DNA from: an uncultured Pelagibacteraceae bacterium
GTDB lineage: Bacteria > Pseudomonadota > Alphaproteobacteria > Pelagibacterales > Pelagibacteraceae
DNA: 64,000 nucleotides
Direction of reading: 5' to 3'
Assembly (NCBI GenBank): GCA_902560565.1
Contig: CACEMG010000002.1
Span: forward strand, 45,134 to 109,133
Part shown: in pieces, positions 52,031 through 61,330 of the stretch
How the letters are laid out: each line of letters starts with the position of its first letter
How positions within the stretch are numbered: the first letter of the stretch is position 1
Notes under the pieces: generated by a model
The model's input: only the letters and a program-made list of their open reading frames with translations
What the model was told of the DNA's origin: nothing
Database searches by the model: none
Position numbers and translations under genes: made by a program

Positions 52031-53146
52031 TCAGTTTATTGCTTTATTAGGTGAAACATAACTATGTCCAAAAATATCTGCTACTGCCTTATATGTCACA
52101 TCACCTTTGCATACATTTAGTCCAGCAAGAAAATTTTTGTCTTCACTAAGAGCTTTTTTATATCCATCTTTTGCAAGTTTATTAAGAAATGGCAATGTCG
52201 CTTTGTTTAATGCAAATGTTGAAGTTCTAGGAACTCCACCAGGCATATTTGCAACACAGTAATGAACAATGTCATCTACTATATATGTAGGATTTGCATG
52301 TGTTGTTGGTTTACTTGTTTCTACACATCCACCTTGATCAATTGCAACATCAACAATAACTGAGCCGCGCTTCATGTTTTTTAACATTTTTTTAGTAACT
52401 AATTTTGGCGCCTCTGCTCCAGGAATTAAAACCCCTCCAACTAGTAAATCACATTCTGCAATAAGTTTGTTTAAATCACATTTTTCACTTAGTTCAGGTA
52501 TAATTTTATCACCAAACATATTCACAAGTTGATTAAGTCGTGCCTCTGATTTATCAACAACATGAACTTTTGCTCTCATTCCTGTAGCAATTATCGCAGC
52601 ATTTTCACCAACTACGCCACCACCAAGTATAACTACATTAGCAGGATCTCCTCCTGGTGCGCCTCCTAATAAAACACCTCTTCCCTTTTGATTTTTTTCT
52701 AAACAATGTGCGCCCGCTTGAACAGACATTCGACCTGCAACAGCGCTCATAGGTGCTAATAGAGGAAGTCTGCCATTATTATCTGTAACAGTTTCATATG
52801 CAATACAAATACCCTTGGATTTAATTAATCCATGAGTAAGTTCTTTCGCAGCTGCAAGGTGTAAATAAGTAAAAATAATTTGATCTTCTCTTATCATTTT
52901 AACCTCGTTTGAAAGAGGTTCTTTAACTTTTACAATTATTTCAGAATCATTGAATATATCTTCAGCTTTGTTTACGATCTTAGCTCCAGCATCTTCATAT
53001 TGCTTATTTTCAAAACCAGCTTCGTAGCCACCATTATTTTCAACTAATACTGCATGACCATTTTTAACAAGATCTCTCACACTTTCGGGCGTGAGACCAA
53101 TTCTATTTTCTTGTGGTTTTATTTCCTTAGGAACACCAATTTTCAT
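52031..53146 (-). CDS. ald: alanine dehydrogenase
   Basis: NAD-dependent deamination of L-alanine to pyruvate and ammonia. The 371-residue protein starts MKIGVPKEIKPQENRIGLTP. It has HAVLVENNGGYEAGF, TYLHLAAAKELT with the catalytic histidine region, VILGGGVVGENAAIIATGM for NAD and VDVAIDQGGCVETSKPT. Directly downstream (17 bases) of a pyruvate-using class III aminotransferase, it would regenerate pyruvate from the alanine made there and release ammonium. Confidence 0.95.
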   Translation of the reverse strand: MKIGVPKEIKPQENRIGLTPESVRDLVKNGHAVLVENNGGYEAGFENKQYEDAGAKIVNKAEDIFNDSEIIVKVKEPLSNEVKMIREDQIIFTYLHLAAAKELTHGLIKSKGICIAYETVTDNNGRLPLLAPMSAVAGRMSVQAGAHCLEKNQKGRGVLLGGAPGGDPANVVILGGGVVGENAAIIATGMRAKVHVVDKSEARLNQLVNMFGDKIIPELSEKCDLNKLIAECDLLVGGVLIPGAEAPKLVTKKMLKNMKRGSVIVDVAIDQGGCVETSKPTTHANPTYIVDDIVHYCVANMPGGVPRTSTFALNKATLPFLNKLAKDGYKKALSEDKNFLAGLNVCKGDVTYKAVADIFGHSYVSPNKAIN

Positions 53147-53163
53147 ATCCCTCCAAATGAAAA

Positions 53164-54510
53164 TTAATTTTTTTTACTTTTTGAATAGTTTGTTATCCCT
53201 GTTCTTAATTTTTCTATGATTTCATCAATATGTTTTTTTTCTGAAATAAACATTGGTGCTATTATCAAGCAGTCTCCTGTAGCTTTAAAGTTTACTCCAG
53301 CTTCATAGCAATGTTTGAATGTTGTTAGACCTGCAACACCAGGTTTTTTATCAGTTTTAATATCTATTCCACCCATCATTCCATATCCTCTTATATTGTC
53401 GACTACGTCAATGTCTTTCAATGAAAATAAACCTTCTTGGAAATAAGGAGACATTTCTTTGGCTCTTTTAAAAATATCATCTTTCTCAATAATTTCTTGA
53501 ACTGCAAGTGCCGCTGCAACAGATATAGGAATTCCAGAATAAGTATAGCCATGAAATAATTCTATTGTGCCTTTTGGAGCGTTATCTACTATACCATCAT
53601 AAATTTCATCTTTACAAGCAACTACACCCATTGGACTTATTCCATTTGTTGTAGCTTTTGCCATTGTCATTATATCCGGAGTTACGCCGAACTCTTGTGA
53701 ACCAAACGCTGAGCCCATTCTTCCCCAGCCAGTAATTACTTCATCAAAAATTAAAAGTATTCCATGCTTATCACATATTTCTCTTAATCTTTGTAAATAT
53801 CCTTTTGGCGGAACCAATGTACCAGTAGATCCTGCAACTGGTTCAACAATACATGCAGCAATATTCTCTGCACCAAAATTTATACAAATTCTCTCTAAAT
53901 CATCTGCCATCTCTGCACCAGTTTCAGGTTGACCGCTCACAAATTTATGTTCTGGAAGATGAGTATGTCTCATGTGAAGTACGCCTGGCATTAAAACGCT
54001 TGCAAAAGTTTTTACGTTGTTAATCATTCCTCCTACAGAAGTAGCTCCAATATTCATACCGTGGTAAGCTCTTTCTCTACCAACAAATCTATATCTATGA
54101 CCTTCTCCTCTTGCCTTGTGGTATGCAATTGCTATTTTTATTGCAGTTTCAACTGCTGTTGAACCACAAATTGTGTAAAATATTTTATTTAAATTCCCTG
54201 GTGTGTGTTTAGAAATTTTAGTTGCTAGGTCAAACGAACCACCAAACCCTTGTTGAAATGGTTGACAATAATCTAACACATTTAACTGATTTGTAATTGC
54301 ATCAATTATCTCTTTTCTTCCATGACCCAAAGGATTACAGAACAAGCCTGAACTGGCATCTATCATCGTTTTACCCTCATGATTTTTTAAATAGCATCCT
54401 TTAGCTTCTGTAATTAATCTTGGTCTTTCTTTAAAATCTTTATTAGATGTAAACGGCATCCAATGTTCATTTAAGGAATTTGGAATTTTTGTTTTATTGT
54501 CTGCGCTCAT
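53164..54510 (-). CDS. class III aminotransferase, omega-amino acid (taurine or beta-alanine):pyruvate type
   Basis: A 448-residue PLP enzyme very like bacterial omega-amino acid:pyruvate aminotransferases: LNEHWMPFTSNKDF, YFQxG-type pocket region FYTICGSTAVETAIKIA, GRERAYHGMNIGATSVGG, LLIFDEVITGWGRMG and the PLP lysine in IMTMAKATTNGISPMG. Taurine:pyruvate and beta-alanine:pyruvate enzymes belong to this group. Divergence from a TauABC system and coupling to alanine dehydrogenase favour taurine, giving sulfoacetaldehyde, but no xsc gene lies in the window, so the substrate is an inference. Confidence 0.85.
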   Translation of the reverse strand: MSADNKTKIPNSLNEHWMPFTSNKDFKERPRLITEAKGCYLKNHEGKTMIDASSGLFCNPLGHGRKEIIDAITNQLNVLDYCQPFQQGFGGSFDLATKISKHTPGNLNKIFYTICGSTAVETAIKIAIAYHKARGEGHRYRFVGRERAYHGMNIGATSVGGMINNVKTFASVLMPGVLHMRHTHLPEHKFVSGQPETGAEMADDLERICINFGAENIAACIVEPVAGSTGTLVPPKGYLQRLREICDKHGILLIFDEVITGWGRMGSAFGSQEFGVTPDIMTMAKATTNGISPMGVVACKDEIYDGIVDNAPKGTIELFHGYTYSGIPISVAAALAVQEIIEKDDIFKRAKEMSPYFQEGLFSLKDIDVVDNIRGYGMMGGIDIKTDKKPGVAGLTTFKHCYEAGVNFKATGDCLIIAPMFISEKKHIDEIIEKLRTGITNYSKSKKN

Positions 54511-54640
54511 ATAATTTTGTTGATATTTAGTTTCTAGACTAATTATTAATTTTTAACTAGAAAATTTTCTTAGTTTACCACTTGGATAAAATTATACAAC
54601 CTTAGATTGTTTAATCAAATTCTGAAGCTTAAATTAAACT

Positions 54641-54690
54641 AAATGATCATTTACATAGGCTAAATTATGAACTTAAATATGCATATAAAT
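54641..54690 (+). promoter_or_regulatory. candidate operator/promoter upstream of tauA
   Basis: A perfect 12-base palindrome AAATGATCATTT (54641-54652) overlaps a TTTACA -35-like hexamer (54650-54655). Weak AT-rich -10 candidates follow 17-18 bases on, and a strong AAGGGG ribosome-binding site lies just before the tauA ATG. The 200-base divergent gap is the largest in the window and also contains a TTTCTAG/CTAGAAA inverted repeat near the aminotransferase start. Promoter assignment is weak in such AT-rich DNA. Confidence 0.3.
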
Positions 54691-54710
54691 AATAATTAAA
54701 AAGGGGAAAA

Positions 54711-55652
54711 ATGAAAAAAATAATTAGTTTTCTTCTAGGTTGTTTTGTTGCTCTTAACTTAACTATTTCAACTGCAAATTCTGCAGCGAATGAGGTTAGA
54801 GTGGCTTACTTTCTAGAATGGCCAAGTCCAAATTTAGAGGACATGATGAAAAAAAACTTTGCAAAAGCACTGGGTGTTCCAGTTAAATGGACTAATTTCA
54901 CAAATGGTGGAGCTATGACAGATGCTATGCTAGCAGGTGACATTGATATCTCTTATTCTCAAGGATTAGTACCTTTTATAAACGCTGTTAAATCTAAAGC
55001 ACCAATCAAGCTTGTAGATATAGCAATGGAATATGGAATGGGTGGAACAACTTGTGTAACATCTAATTCTTCTGGTATTACAAAAGCAAATGCTACTGAA
55101 TTAGAAGGTAAAAAAGTTGCTGTTCCTTTAGGAACAATGGCTGAGTATGTTTTCGATGAAAGTATGAAAGTAGTAGGTGCTGACAGAAAAAAAATGGATA
55201 TCATCCAAATGGATCCTGAAGAAGGTGCTGCTGCTTTAGTAAGCGGTGATGTTGTTATGGCATGTTTATTTGGTGGTAATTCTATTAAAGCTGCAACTGC
55301 AGTTGGATCTAGATTACTTACTGTACAAGAAGCAAGAGATGCAGGTATCTTAGGAATAGATATTACTTCAGTAACTACAAAGTTTATGAAGGAAAATCCT
55401 GGAATGCTTAGAACTTTTATTGAAGTAACCCACGAAGCAAATGCAAGATATAGAGATGGAAAAAGCGATATGAATGCTATGTCAAAAGCTTCAGAAATGA
55501 AAGTTGCTGATATGAAAGAAACTTTAAGTGGTTTCAAATTTCTAACACCTGAGGAAACTAAACAGTCTATGGAAAGTGGAAATCTTGATGCATTCCTTAA
55601 AGGAATGGGAACACCAAGAGGAAACGTAGATACTAGTTTCTTACCTCTATAA
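54711..55652 (+). CDS. tauA: TauA/NitT-type periplasmic binding protein
   Basis: A 313-residue solute-binding protein with signal peptide (MKKIISFLLGCFVALNLTIS, cleaved near NSAA). The mature part reads VRVAYFLEWPSPN, VKWTNFTNGGAMTDAMLAGDIDISYSQ and LEGKKVAVPLGTMAEYVFDE, the pattern of taurine/aliphatic sulfonate/nitrate binders. It is first of a tauABC operon, with AAGGGG before the ATG, and is followed by a strong terminator-like hairpin. Taurine is likely given the divergent aminotransferase, but other amine or sulfonate ligands are possible. Confidence 0.85.
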   Translation: MKKIISFLLGCFVALNLTISTANSAANEVRVAYFLEWPSPNLEDMMKKNFAKALGVPVKWTNFTNGGAMTDAMLAGDIDISYSQGLVPFINAVKSKAPIKLVDIAMEYGMGGTTCVTSNSSGITKANATELEGKKVAVPLGTMAEYVFDESMKVVGADRKKMDIIQMDPEEGAAALVSGDVVMACLFGGNSIKAATAVGSRLLTVQEARDAGILGIDITSVTTKFMKENPGMLRTFIEVTHEANARYRDGKSDMNAMSKASEMKVADMKETLSGFKFLTPEETKQSMESGNLDAFLKGMGTPRGNVDTSFLPL

Positions 55653-55674
55653 TTTGAAGGTAAATTAAAATTTA

Positions 55675-55712
55675 ATAGGCGCCAATTTTTTAAATTGGTG
55701 CCTATTTTTTTT
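55675..55712 (+). terminator. rho-independent terminator-like hairpin between tauA and tauB
   Basis: ATAGGCGCCAATTT (55675-55688) pairs with AAATTGGTGCCTAT (55692-55705), a 14-bp stem with one G-U pair and a 3-base loop. It is followed immediately by an eight-T tract (55705-55712). It has all the features of an intrinsic terminator, yet lies inside an operon 22 bases after the tauA stop and 25 bases before the tauB ATG. Partial termination would favour tauA mRNA. Confidence 0.85.
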
Positions 55713-55737
55713 ATTTAAATTTTTATATAAAGCATTT

Positions 55738-56535
55738 ATGAGCGATCTTGTTTCTCAAAATTTAAATATGATTTTCAAATCTCCAAAAGGAGAAACTGTT
55801 CACGCATTAAAAGATTTAAACTTCACAATAAAAAAGGGAGAGCTTTTAACTGTTTTAGGTCCTTCAGGTTGTGGAAAAACTACACTTTTAAATATTGCAG
55901 CAGGCTTCATAAGACCAACATCTGGAACTATTACATTAGGTAGAAATGAAATTAATGGACCAGGAGTTGATAGAGGTATGGTATTTCAACAAGGTGCGTT
56001 ATTCGAATGGTTAACAGTTGCTGAAAACGTAAACTTTGGACTTAGAATGAAAAAAGAAGATCCTGTTTCAACTGCTAAAAAAGTTGAAGAGTGGTTAGAA
56101 ATAGTGGGTCTAAAAGGTTTTGGTAATACTCCTACTTATCAATTATCGGGTGGAATGCAACAAAGAGTGGCTCTTGCAAGATGTTTAATTAACGATCCAG
56201 ATTTAATTTTGATGGATGAACCCTTGGGAGCACTTGATGCTTTAACAAGAGAAAAAATGCAGTCCCTGGTTTTAAAAATTTGGAAAGAAACTGGAAAAAC
56301 AATTATTTTAATTACTCACTCAGTTGAAGAAGCATTGTTACTTGGTGAAAGATTATATGTAATGGCTCCAAGACCAGGAAGAATTCATAAAGAATACAAT
56401 CTTCCTTTTGCAGAAATGGGTTTGAAAGAAGATTTAAGAGAAATAAAAAAAAATAAAGAATTTTCACAAAAAAGAGAAGAGATCCTTGAAATGATCTGGA
56501 ACATGGAAGAGGAAATTATGGGGAAGGATAATTAA
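55738..56535 (+). CDS. tauB: TauB-type ABC transporter ATP-binding protein
   Basis: A 265-residue ATPase of the NitT/TauT family. It has Walker A GPSGCGKTTLLN, the Q-loop region VFQQGALFEWLT, signature LSGGMQQRVALARCL, Walker B LILMDEPLGALD and the switch histidine ITHSVEEALLL. It energises uptake with the adjacent permease, whose ATG immediately follows the stop codon. Nothing unusual apart from the terminator-like hairpin upstream. Confidence 0.93.
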   Translation: MSDLVSQNLNMIFKSPKGETVHALKDLNFTIKKGELLTVLGPSGCGKTTLLNIAAGFIRPTSGTITLGRNEINGPGVDRGMVFQQGALFEWLTVAENVNFGLRMKKEDPVSTAKKVEEWLEIVGLKGFGNTPTYQLSGGMQQRVALARCLINDPDLILMDEPLGALDALTREKMQSLVLKIWKETGKTIILITHSVEEALLLGERLYVMAPRPGRIHKEYNLPFAEMGLKEDLREIKKNKEFSQKREEILEMIWNMEEEIMGKDN

Positions 56536-58461
56536 ATGTTAACTCAAATATTAACATTTTTAATATTCTTCGCTGTAGTTGGCTGTATTCTTTATGGACG
56601 AAGATTAATAAGAACTGAAAAAGTAGATGCGGTATTTGGAAATCCAGAAAGAGCTTTAGGTGGTACTCACTGGGTAATTGTTGGAAGTAGCTTTTTACTT
56701 TTAATTTGGCTCTATTATTCTTGGGATATTGCTAAAGGATTTTATCCAAAATCTGCAAATGAGCTGTGCCAAGTTGCAAAAGTGAATGACTCTCTTCTCG
56801 GATTGAAATATCAATTTCCAATTGAGGAAAGAGAGTTCAAGAGCACTTCACAAATCAAAAAAGAAAACAAAAATTTAAAATTAATTCAAAATGAAATTCA
56901 AAATTCCGATGAACTTAATAGCAAACAAAAAACAATACTAATTAGTTACATAAGTAAAACTAATCAACTCATCCCATTACTTACAAATGAAGATTTATTA
57001 GAAATTGAGACCCAACAAAAAATAGATGATATTACTGGAAAAATTAATCTATTAACTGAAAATTTCCAAAAACCTGATTACCCTTTTGAAACTGAGCAAC
57101 AGCTTAATGAAAGACTGAAAGCTGTAGATGAAGAAGGTGGTTGGGGTATTACTAAAGTAGATGCAGGGTCAGGATCTATTGAAAATACTTTAGAGGTACC
57201 TTTGGTGCCTGCAACATATAGAGGTTTAAAATTTCATGCAGCCGCCCAAGAATTAAATTTAATAAGTGATGAATTTTTTAAGTTAAGAAATCACAACCCC
57301 CAATTTAAAAGCAAGATTAAAGAACTAAAAGAGGAAATTAAATCTTATAGAAAAGACTTAAGTGATAGTGAGGAGGTGGCTTCAACATACGCAAAGAATA
57401 TTGTTAAGATTGCTAGAAGAATAGAATTTGCAAGTATCTATCCTCCAAATTCACTAGATAAGATGCAGTCAGCAATTGTCAAATTTGATAATGCTCAAAA
57501 AAAAGAACAAGGTGGATTAAGATTAATCGATATTTTGTTATTTCCTGCAGGAACTATTGTTGCTAGTGGTCCTAGTTGTTCAGAACAAGGATCGGGTAGA
57601 TGGCTACCTAAACCATCCGATACTTTCAATAAATTTATATTAATGTCAAAACCAAGTGTTGGTTACAAAGATATTCCTCTATTGTGGATACAAATGGTTG
57701 ATGTGAGCAAAATGATTGGATTTATTTTGCCTGACTGGATTGCAGATATTTTACCGGGTGAATATCCTGTTCACACTAAAGATGGAATAGTAAAACAGAA
57801 CTTCAAGGGTGGAGTTCTAAAAATTGTAACTGGTGATTTTAATTTATTTAAAGTGCCTGTACCTTATGGACATATTTGGGATTCTTTTTTAAGAGTTTTT
57901 CTTGGATTAGTTTTTGGAATATTAATTGGTGTACCTCTTGGTCTATTTATGGGATTAAATAGATTTGCAAAAGGATTTTTTGATCCTTTAATTGAACTTT
58001 ACAGACCTGTTCCTCCACTCGCGTGGGCCCCACTTATTATTTCGGTTTTAGGAATTGATAATACAGGAAAAGTTTTTTTACTATTTATGGTGTCATTATC
58101 AATAATGATAATCTCAGCAAGGGCGGGAGCATCTGGGACGCAATTGTCTAAGATACATGCTGCTCACTCATTAGGCGCTTCAAAAAAACAAATATTAAGG
58201 CATGTAATATTTCCTAATTCCTTACCTGAAATACTTACAGGTATAAGAGTAGCAGTTGGTATGTGCTGGGGAACGTTGGTAGCTGCTGAATTTTTAGCAG
58301 GAACAACAGGTATAGGGTTTGTTGAAAATGTTGCTAAGAAATACTTCCAATATGAAGTAATTTGGATAACAATATTTATCATGGGAATGCTTGGTTTATT
58401 ATTTGATGTAACGTTAAGAAAAATAATAGATAAAACTATACCTTGGCGTGGAAAAGGTTAA
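56536..58461 (+). CDS. tauC: TauC-type ABC permease with a ~400-residue N-terminal extension
   Basis: The last 230 or so residues are a normal NitT/TauT permease (SFLRVFLGLVFGILIGVPLG, PVPPLAWAPLIISVLG) with the EAA loop AAHSLGASKKQILRHVIFPN. The 641-residue total is more than twice the usual 250-280. The added N-terminal part has two membrane helices (about residues 5-21 and 46-64). A large charged, coiled-coil-rich domain follows (for example KIKELKEEIKSYRKDLSDSE), probably periplasmic, and leads through WLPKPSDTFNKF into the permease. No frameshift or internal restart is evident. Confidence 0.85.
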   Translation: MLTQILTFLIFFAVVGCILYGRRLIRTEKVDAVFGNPERALGGTHWVIVGSSFLLLIWLYYSWDIAKGFYPKSANELCQVAKVNDSLLGLKYQFPIEEREFKSTSQIKKENKNLKLIQNEIQNSDELNSKQKTILISYISKTNQLIPLLTNEDLLEIETQQKIDDITGKINLLTENFQKPDYPFETEQQLNERLKAVDEEGGWGITKVDAGSGSIENTLEVPLVPATYRGLKFHAAAQELNLISDEFFKLRNHNPQFKSKIKELKEEIKSYRKDLSDSEEVASTYAKNIVKIARRIEFASIYPPNSLDKMQSAIVKFDNAQKKEQGGLRLIDILLFPAGTIVASGPSCSEQGSGRWLPKPSDTFNKFILMSKPSVGYKDIPLLWIQMVDVSKMIGFILPDWIADILPGEYPVHTKDGIVKQNFKGGVLKIVTGDFNLFKVPVPYGHIWDSFLRVFLGLVFGILIGVPLGLFMGLNRFAKGFFDPLIELYRPVPPLAWAPLIISVLGIDNTGKVFLLFMVSLSIMIISARAGASGTQLSKIHAAHSLGASKKQILRHVIFPNSLPEILTGIRVAVGMCWGTLVAAEFLAGTTGIGFVENVAKKYFQYEVIWITIFIMGMLGLLFDVTLRKIIDKTIPWRGKG

Positions 58462-58475
58462 AATTATAAAAACTT

Positions 58476-59360
58476 ATGCGAGTTTTTGATTGCACTACAT
58501 TTTTTGAAGAACATCTGATGATGGAATTAAGATTTAATGTGCTTAATGAATATGTTGAAAAATTTATCGTAGTAGAATCTAAGTTTTCGCATAGTGGACA
58601 AGAAAAAAAACTTAATTTTGATATAGATAATTATAAAAAATTTAAACATAAAATAATTTACTTGGTAATTGAAAACGAACCAAATGATTTATTTAATTTA
58701 AAAAATGATGACACGGACTCAGCAACGAAGAGATTGAATAGTATAAAAAGACTCGAACAATCTTATGAACATATTAAGTATGGACTTAAAAACGCCTCTG
58801 GAGACGACCTAATTTTATTAAGCGACAATGATGAAATTCCAGATCTTAGCAAATGTAATTTAAAAAATATTAAAAATAAAATCTATATATTTGAACAAAA
58901 AATTTTTAATTATAAATTTAATTTACTATACGATTTAATCCCATGGTATGGATCAAGAGCTTGTAAGTTTAAAACCATAAAATCTTTCTCATGGCTTAAA
59001 AATTTAAAAAACAGAAAATATCCATTTTGGAGACTTGATGTTTTTTTTAATAAATTAAAATCAATGAATGTTGAAATTATACCAAATGGAGGATGGCATT
59101 TTAATAACTTAAAAACAGCTGTAGAGCTTTATAATAAACTAATAAATCAAGGACATCATAACGAGTTTGATGCATCAAAAATAACTGTTGAAGAATTACA
59201 AAATAAGATTGATAACAAGATAGCCTTTTACAATCATAAAGCTGATAAAAAAGCTGATGATAAATATAATTTTGAATATAAATTAAAAAAGATAAGTGAA
59301 AATTATTTACCAAGATATTTAGCTGAGAATAAAGATAAATATTCTAAATGGTTTGCTTAA
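58476..59360 (+). CDS. glycosyltransferase family 17-like protein
   Basis: A 294-residue protein beginning MRVFDCTTFFEEHLMMELRF, then NVLNEYVEKFIVVESKFSHSG and later DDLILLSDNDEIPDL, the pattern of the GT17 (beta-1,4-N-acetylglucosaminyltransferase) family. NGGWHFNNL near residue 208 is another conserved block. In bacteria the acceptor is unknown but a surface glycan is expected. It is 14 bases after tauC but unrelated in function, and convergent with a large membrane protein. Confidence 0.78.
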   Translation: MRVFDCTTFFEEHLMMELRFNVLNEYVEKFIVVESKFSHSGQEKKLNFDIDNYKKFKHKIIYLVIENEPNDLFNLKNDDTDSATKRLNSIKRLEQSYEHIKYGLKNASGDDLILLSDNDEIPDLSKCNLKNIKNKIYIFEQKIFNYKFNLLYDLIPWYGSRACKFKTIKSFSWLKNLKNRKYPFWRLDVFFNKLKSMNVEIIPNGGWHFNNLKTAVELYNKLINQGHHNEFDASKITVEELQNKIDNKIAFYNHKADKKADDKYNFEYKLKKISENYLPRYLAENKDKYSKWFA

Positions 59361-59370
59361 AATTATAGAG

Positions 59371-61176
59371 TCAATTTTTTTTTAAAAAAATACTCCTGTT
59401 TCCAATTTTATTAACTATATTAAAATTTTTGTTAATATATTTGTGTAATATAGGATATTTTATTTCTAAGGGAAGTGACCAATAATCAGTACTACCATTT
59501 ACAATTATATATCTAGTATCTTTAGAGGAGGAGATTAGATTTAACTGATTTTTTTTTGAACCAATTGACCAATAATAATAATGCTTCGTGCAACTTGGTT
59601 TTTTTAATAAATAAAGCAAAGCTGCATCGTTAGTAAAAAGCTGGATACATTTTTCGTTTTTGAAAATTTTTGATGCTTTATCTACAAATAGTATATCTGT
59701 TTCATTTAAAAATTTATCATCACCTAATTCAGAATAATTTATAAATCTTTCCTTAAAATTTAAAATTTTAGTATAGTTTGTATTAAAAACAATTAGGCAC
59801 AAAATAATTATATAAGGTATCTTTTCAATAATTTTAAAATTGTTAAAAAATTTTTTAAAATAAGAAATTTTATAAATTAGAAAATAAGTAAATACTGTTA
59901 TTATAAATATACCTGGAAAACCAAAAGCTTGCTTTAAATGAGGACCATCTGATCTCCCTAGCGCATATAAGTAACTAAAAAAACTGACAAGACTTAAGAA
60001 AAATAATATTAATCTAAAATAACTTCCATGAAATTTTTTTTCAGAAGTTAAAAAATTTAGAGAAAATATAACAGCAAAAAGAATTACAATAATGTTTTTT
60101 GTAGCTCTAGATGAATTATCAGTATCCGTAAATGGTATTGGATGGATAATCCCATGAACATAAGTTAATTCTTCAAATACAGAAATTGTATTTGCTGTAA
60201 AAGCGAAAAATTCACCTGGATCTAAAAAATAAAAAGAAATCCAAAACAAAAATACGAAAATCAATATCGTATAAACATCTCTAGATCTTTTGTTGTAAAG
60301 CAAAAAAAATAAAAAAAATATTAATAATATTAAATATACAAGACCTCTATCTATGCTCCAAAGAAAAACAAATAGACTTAAAAAACCTAAAGCAAAATTT
60401 AAAAACAAGCTACTCTTATTAAAAGATTTAAAAATAATTATTAATGATAATAAAATTGGTATTTCCCTAAAATGAAGGTTGTCTGCACTATGTAAGTTAT
60501 AATTTATTAAATAAAAAGAAGTTATAGTGGTTATCAAAAAAAAGAAAAGTTTTTGTATAGTGTTAAGCTTGGTAGTTTTTGTAATTTCAAAAAAGAGAAT
60601 GATTAGAAGTAATTTTGTAATAAAAATATAAATTAAATCTAAAAATCTCACTAAGCCAATAGTTTCCTTATTAAAAATCTGCCAGATAAACTTACTTCCA
60701 AGGGTTTCATAGATAATACCAACAGTTACATATGAACCCGTCCATAATGTTCCGTCTGCTAGACTTCTGTAAGCAGAGCTAAGTCTCTGGCCCTCATGAT
60801 AAATATCAAATTTATGTAATGGGAAAGATAATGATAAAAATTCAGTAATTATATATGCTAACAAAAAAAATAAAAGATATACGATTGGTTTTTCATTAAT
60901 ATTTTTTTCATATATTATTTTAAAACTATTAAAAAAATCCTTAAAAGAAATATTAAAAATTAAAATTTTGGAAATAAAAAAAGTTAAAGTTGGTAAAGAA
61001 ATAAATATCACATATCTTAATATATCATTTAATGAGTTATAATTATTTAAACTATATTCCCCTACTATATCGTTTCTTTGTGTGGGAAAATTAATCTTTG
61101 ACCAAATAAAAGCAGAAAAAATAATTGAAAAAAAAAATAATAAAAAAAGTGAAATGTTTTTTTTTTGAAATGTCAT
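59371..61176 (-). CDS. large polytopic membrane protein, possible GT-C-type glycosyltransferase
   Basis: A 601-residue protein with about a dozen hydrophobic helices and a final soluble segment of roughly 130 residues. An early luminal loop (SLPLHKFDIYHEGQRLSSAYR) has the Asp/Glu-containing look of GT-C enzymes that use lipid-linked sugars. The C-terminal part (FVDKASKIFKNEKCIQLFTN, YIIVNGSTDYW) resembles the soluble domain of such proteins. I do not recognise a precise family. Context between a GT17 gene and an SDR supports glycan or lipid work. The upstream gap of 154 bases is AT-rich and shows only a small GATATA/TATATC repeat. Confidence 0.55.
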   Translation of the reverse strand: MTFQKKNISLFLLFFFSIIFSAFIWSKINFPTQRNDIVGEYSLNNYNSLNDILRYVIFISLPTLTFFISKILIFNISFKDFFNSFKIIYEKNINEKPIVYLLFFLLAYIITEFLSLSFPLHKFDIYHEGQRLSSAYRSLADGTLWTGSYVTVGIIYETLGSKFIWQIFNKETIGLVRFLDLIYIFITKLLLIILFFEITKTTKLNTIQKLFFFLITTITSFYLINYNLHSADNLHFREIPILLSLIIIFKSFNKSSLFLNFALGFLSLFVFLWSIDRGLVYLILLIFFLFFLLYNKRSRDVYTILIFVFLFWISFYFLDPGEFFAFTANTISVFEELTYVHGIIHPIPFTDTDNSSRATKNIIVILFAVIFSLNFLTSEKKFHGSYFRLILFFLSLVSFFSYLYALGRSDGPHLKQAFGFPGIFIITVFTYFLIYKISYFKKFFNNFKIIEKIPYIIILCLIVFNTNYTKILNFKERFINYSELGDDKFLNETDILFVDKASKIFKNEKCIQLFTNDAALLYLLKKPSCTKHYYYWSIGSKKNQLNLISSSKDTRYIIVNGSTDYWSLPLEIKYPILHKYINKNFNIVNKIGNRSIFLKKN

Positions 61177-61330
61177 AAATATTTGTTTAAAAACGATATA
61201 TGTCTATATCATTTATTATACCAGCTTATAACTAGGATATACAGCTATGCAGCAACATAAATAAATTCAATAAATTAAGTAAAATTTTCAAAAAATAAGT
61301 TATATTTAAAATTATATTAAAATTATTAAA

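Noticed and set aside
54959..55537. 192-codon open frame antisense to tauA
   Set aside because: It lies entirely within tauA, has low-complexity Ser/Ala/Pro-rich composition and matches no family; a shadow of biased codon use.
61195..61210. Inverted repeat GATATA-TGTC-TATATC in the 154-base gap
   Set aside because: Six-base AT-only arms in an AT-rich spacer; not distinguishable from chance, though it could be an operator.
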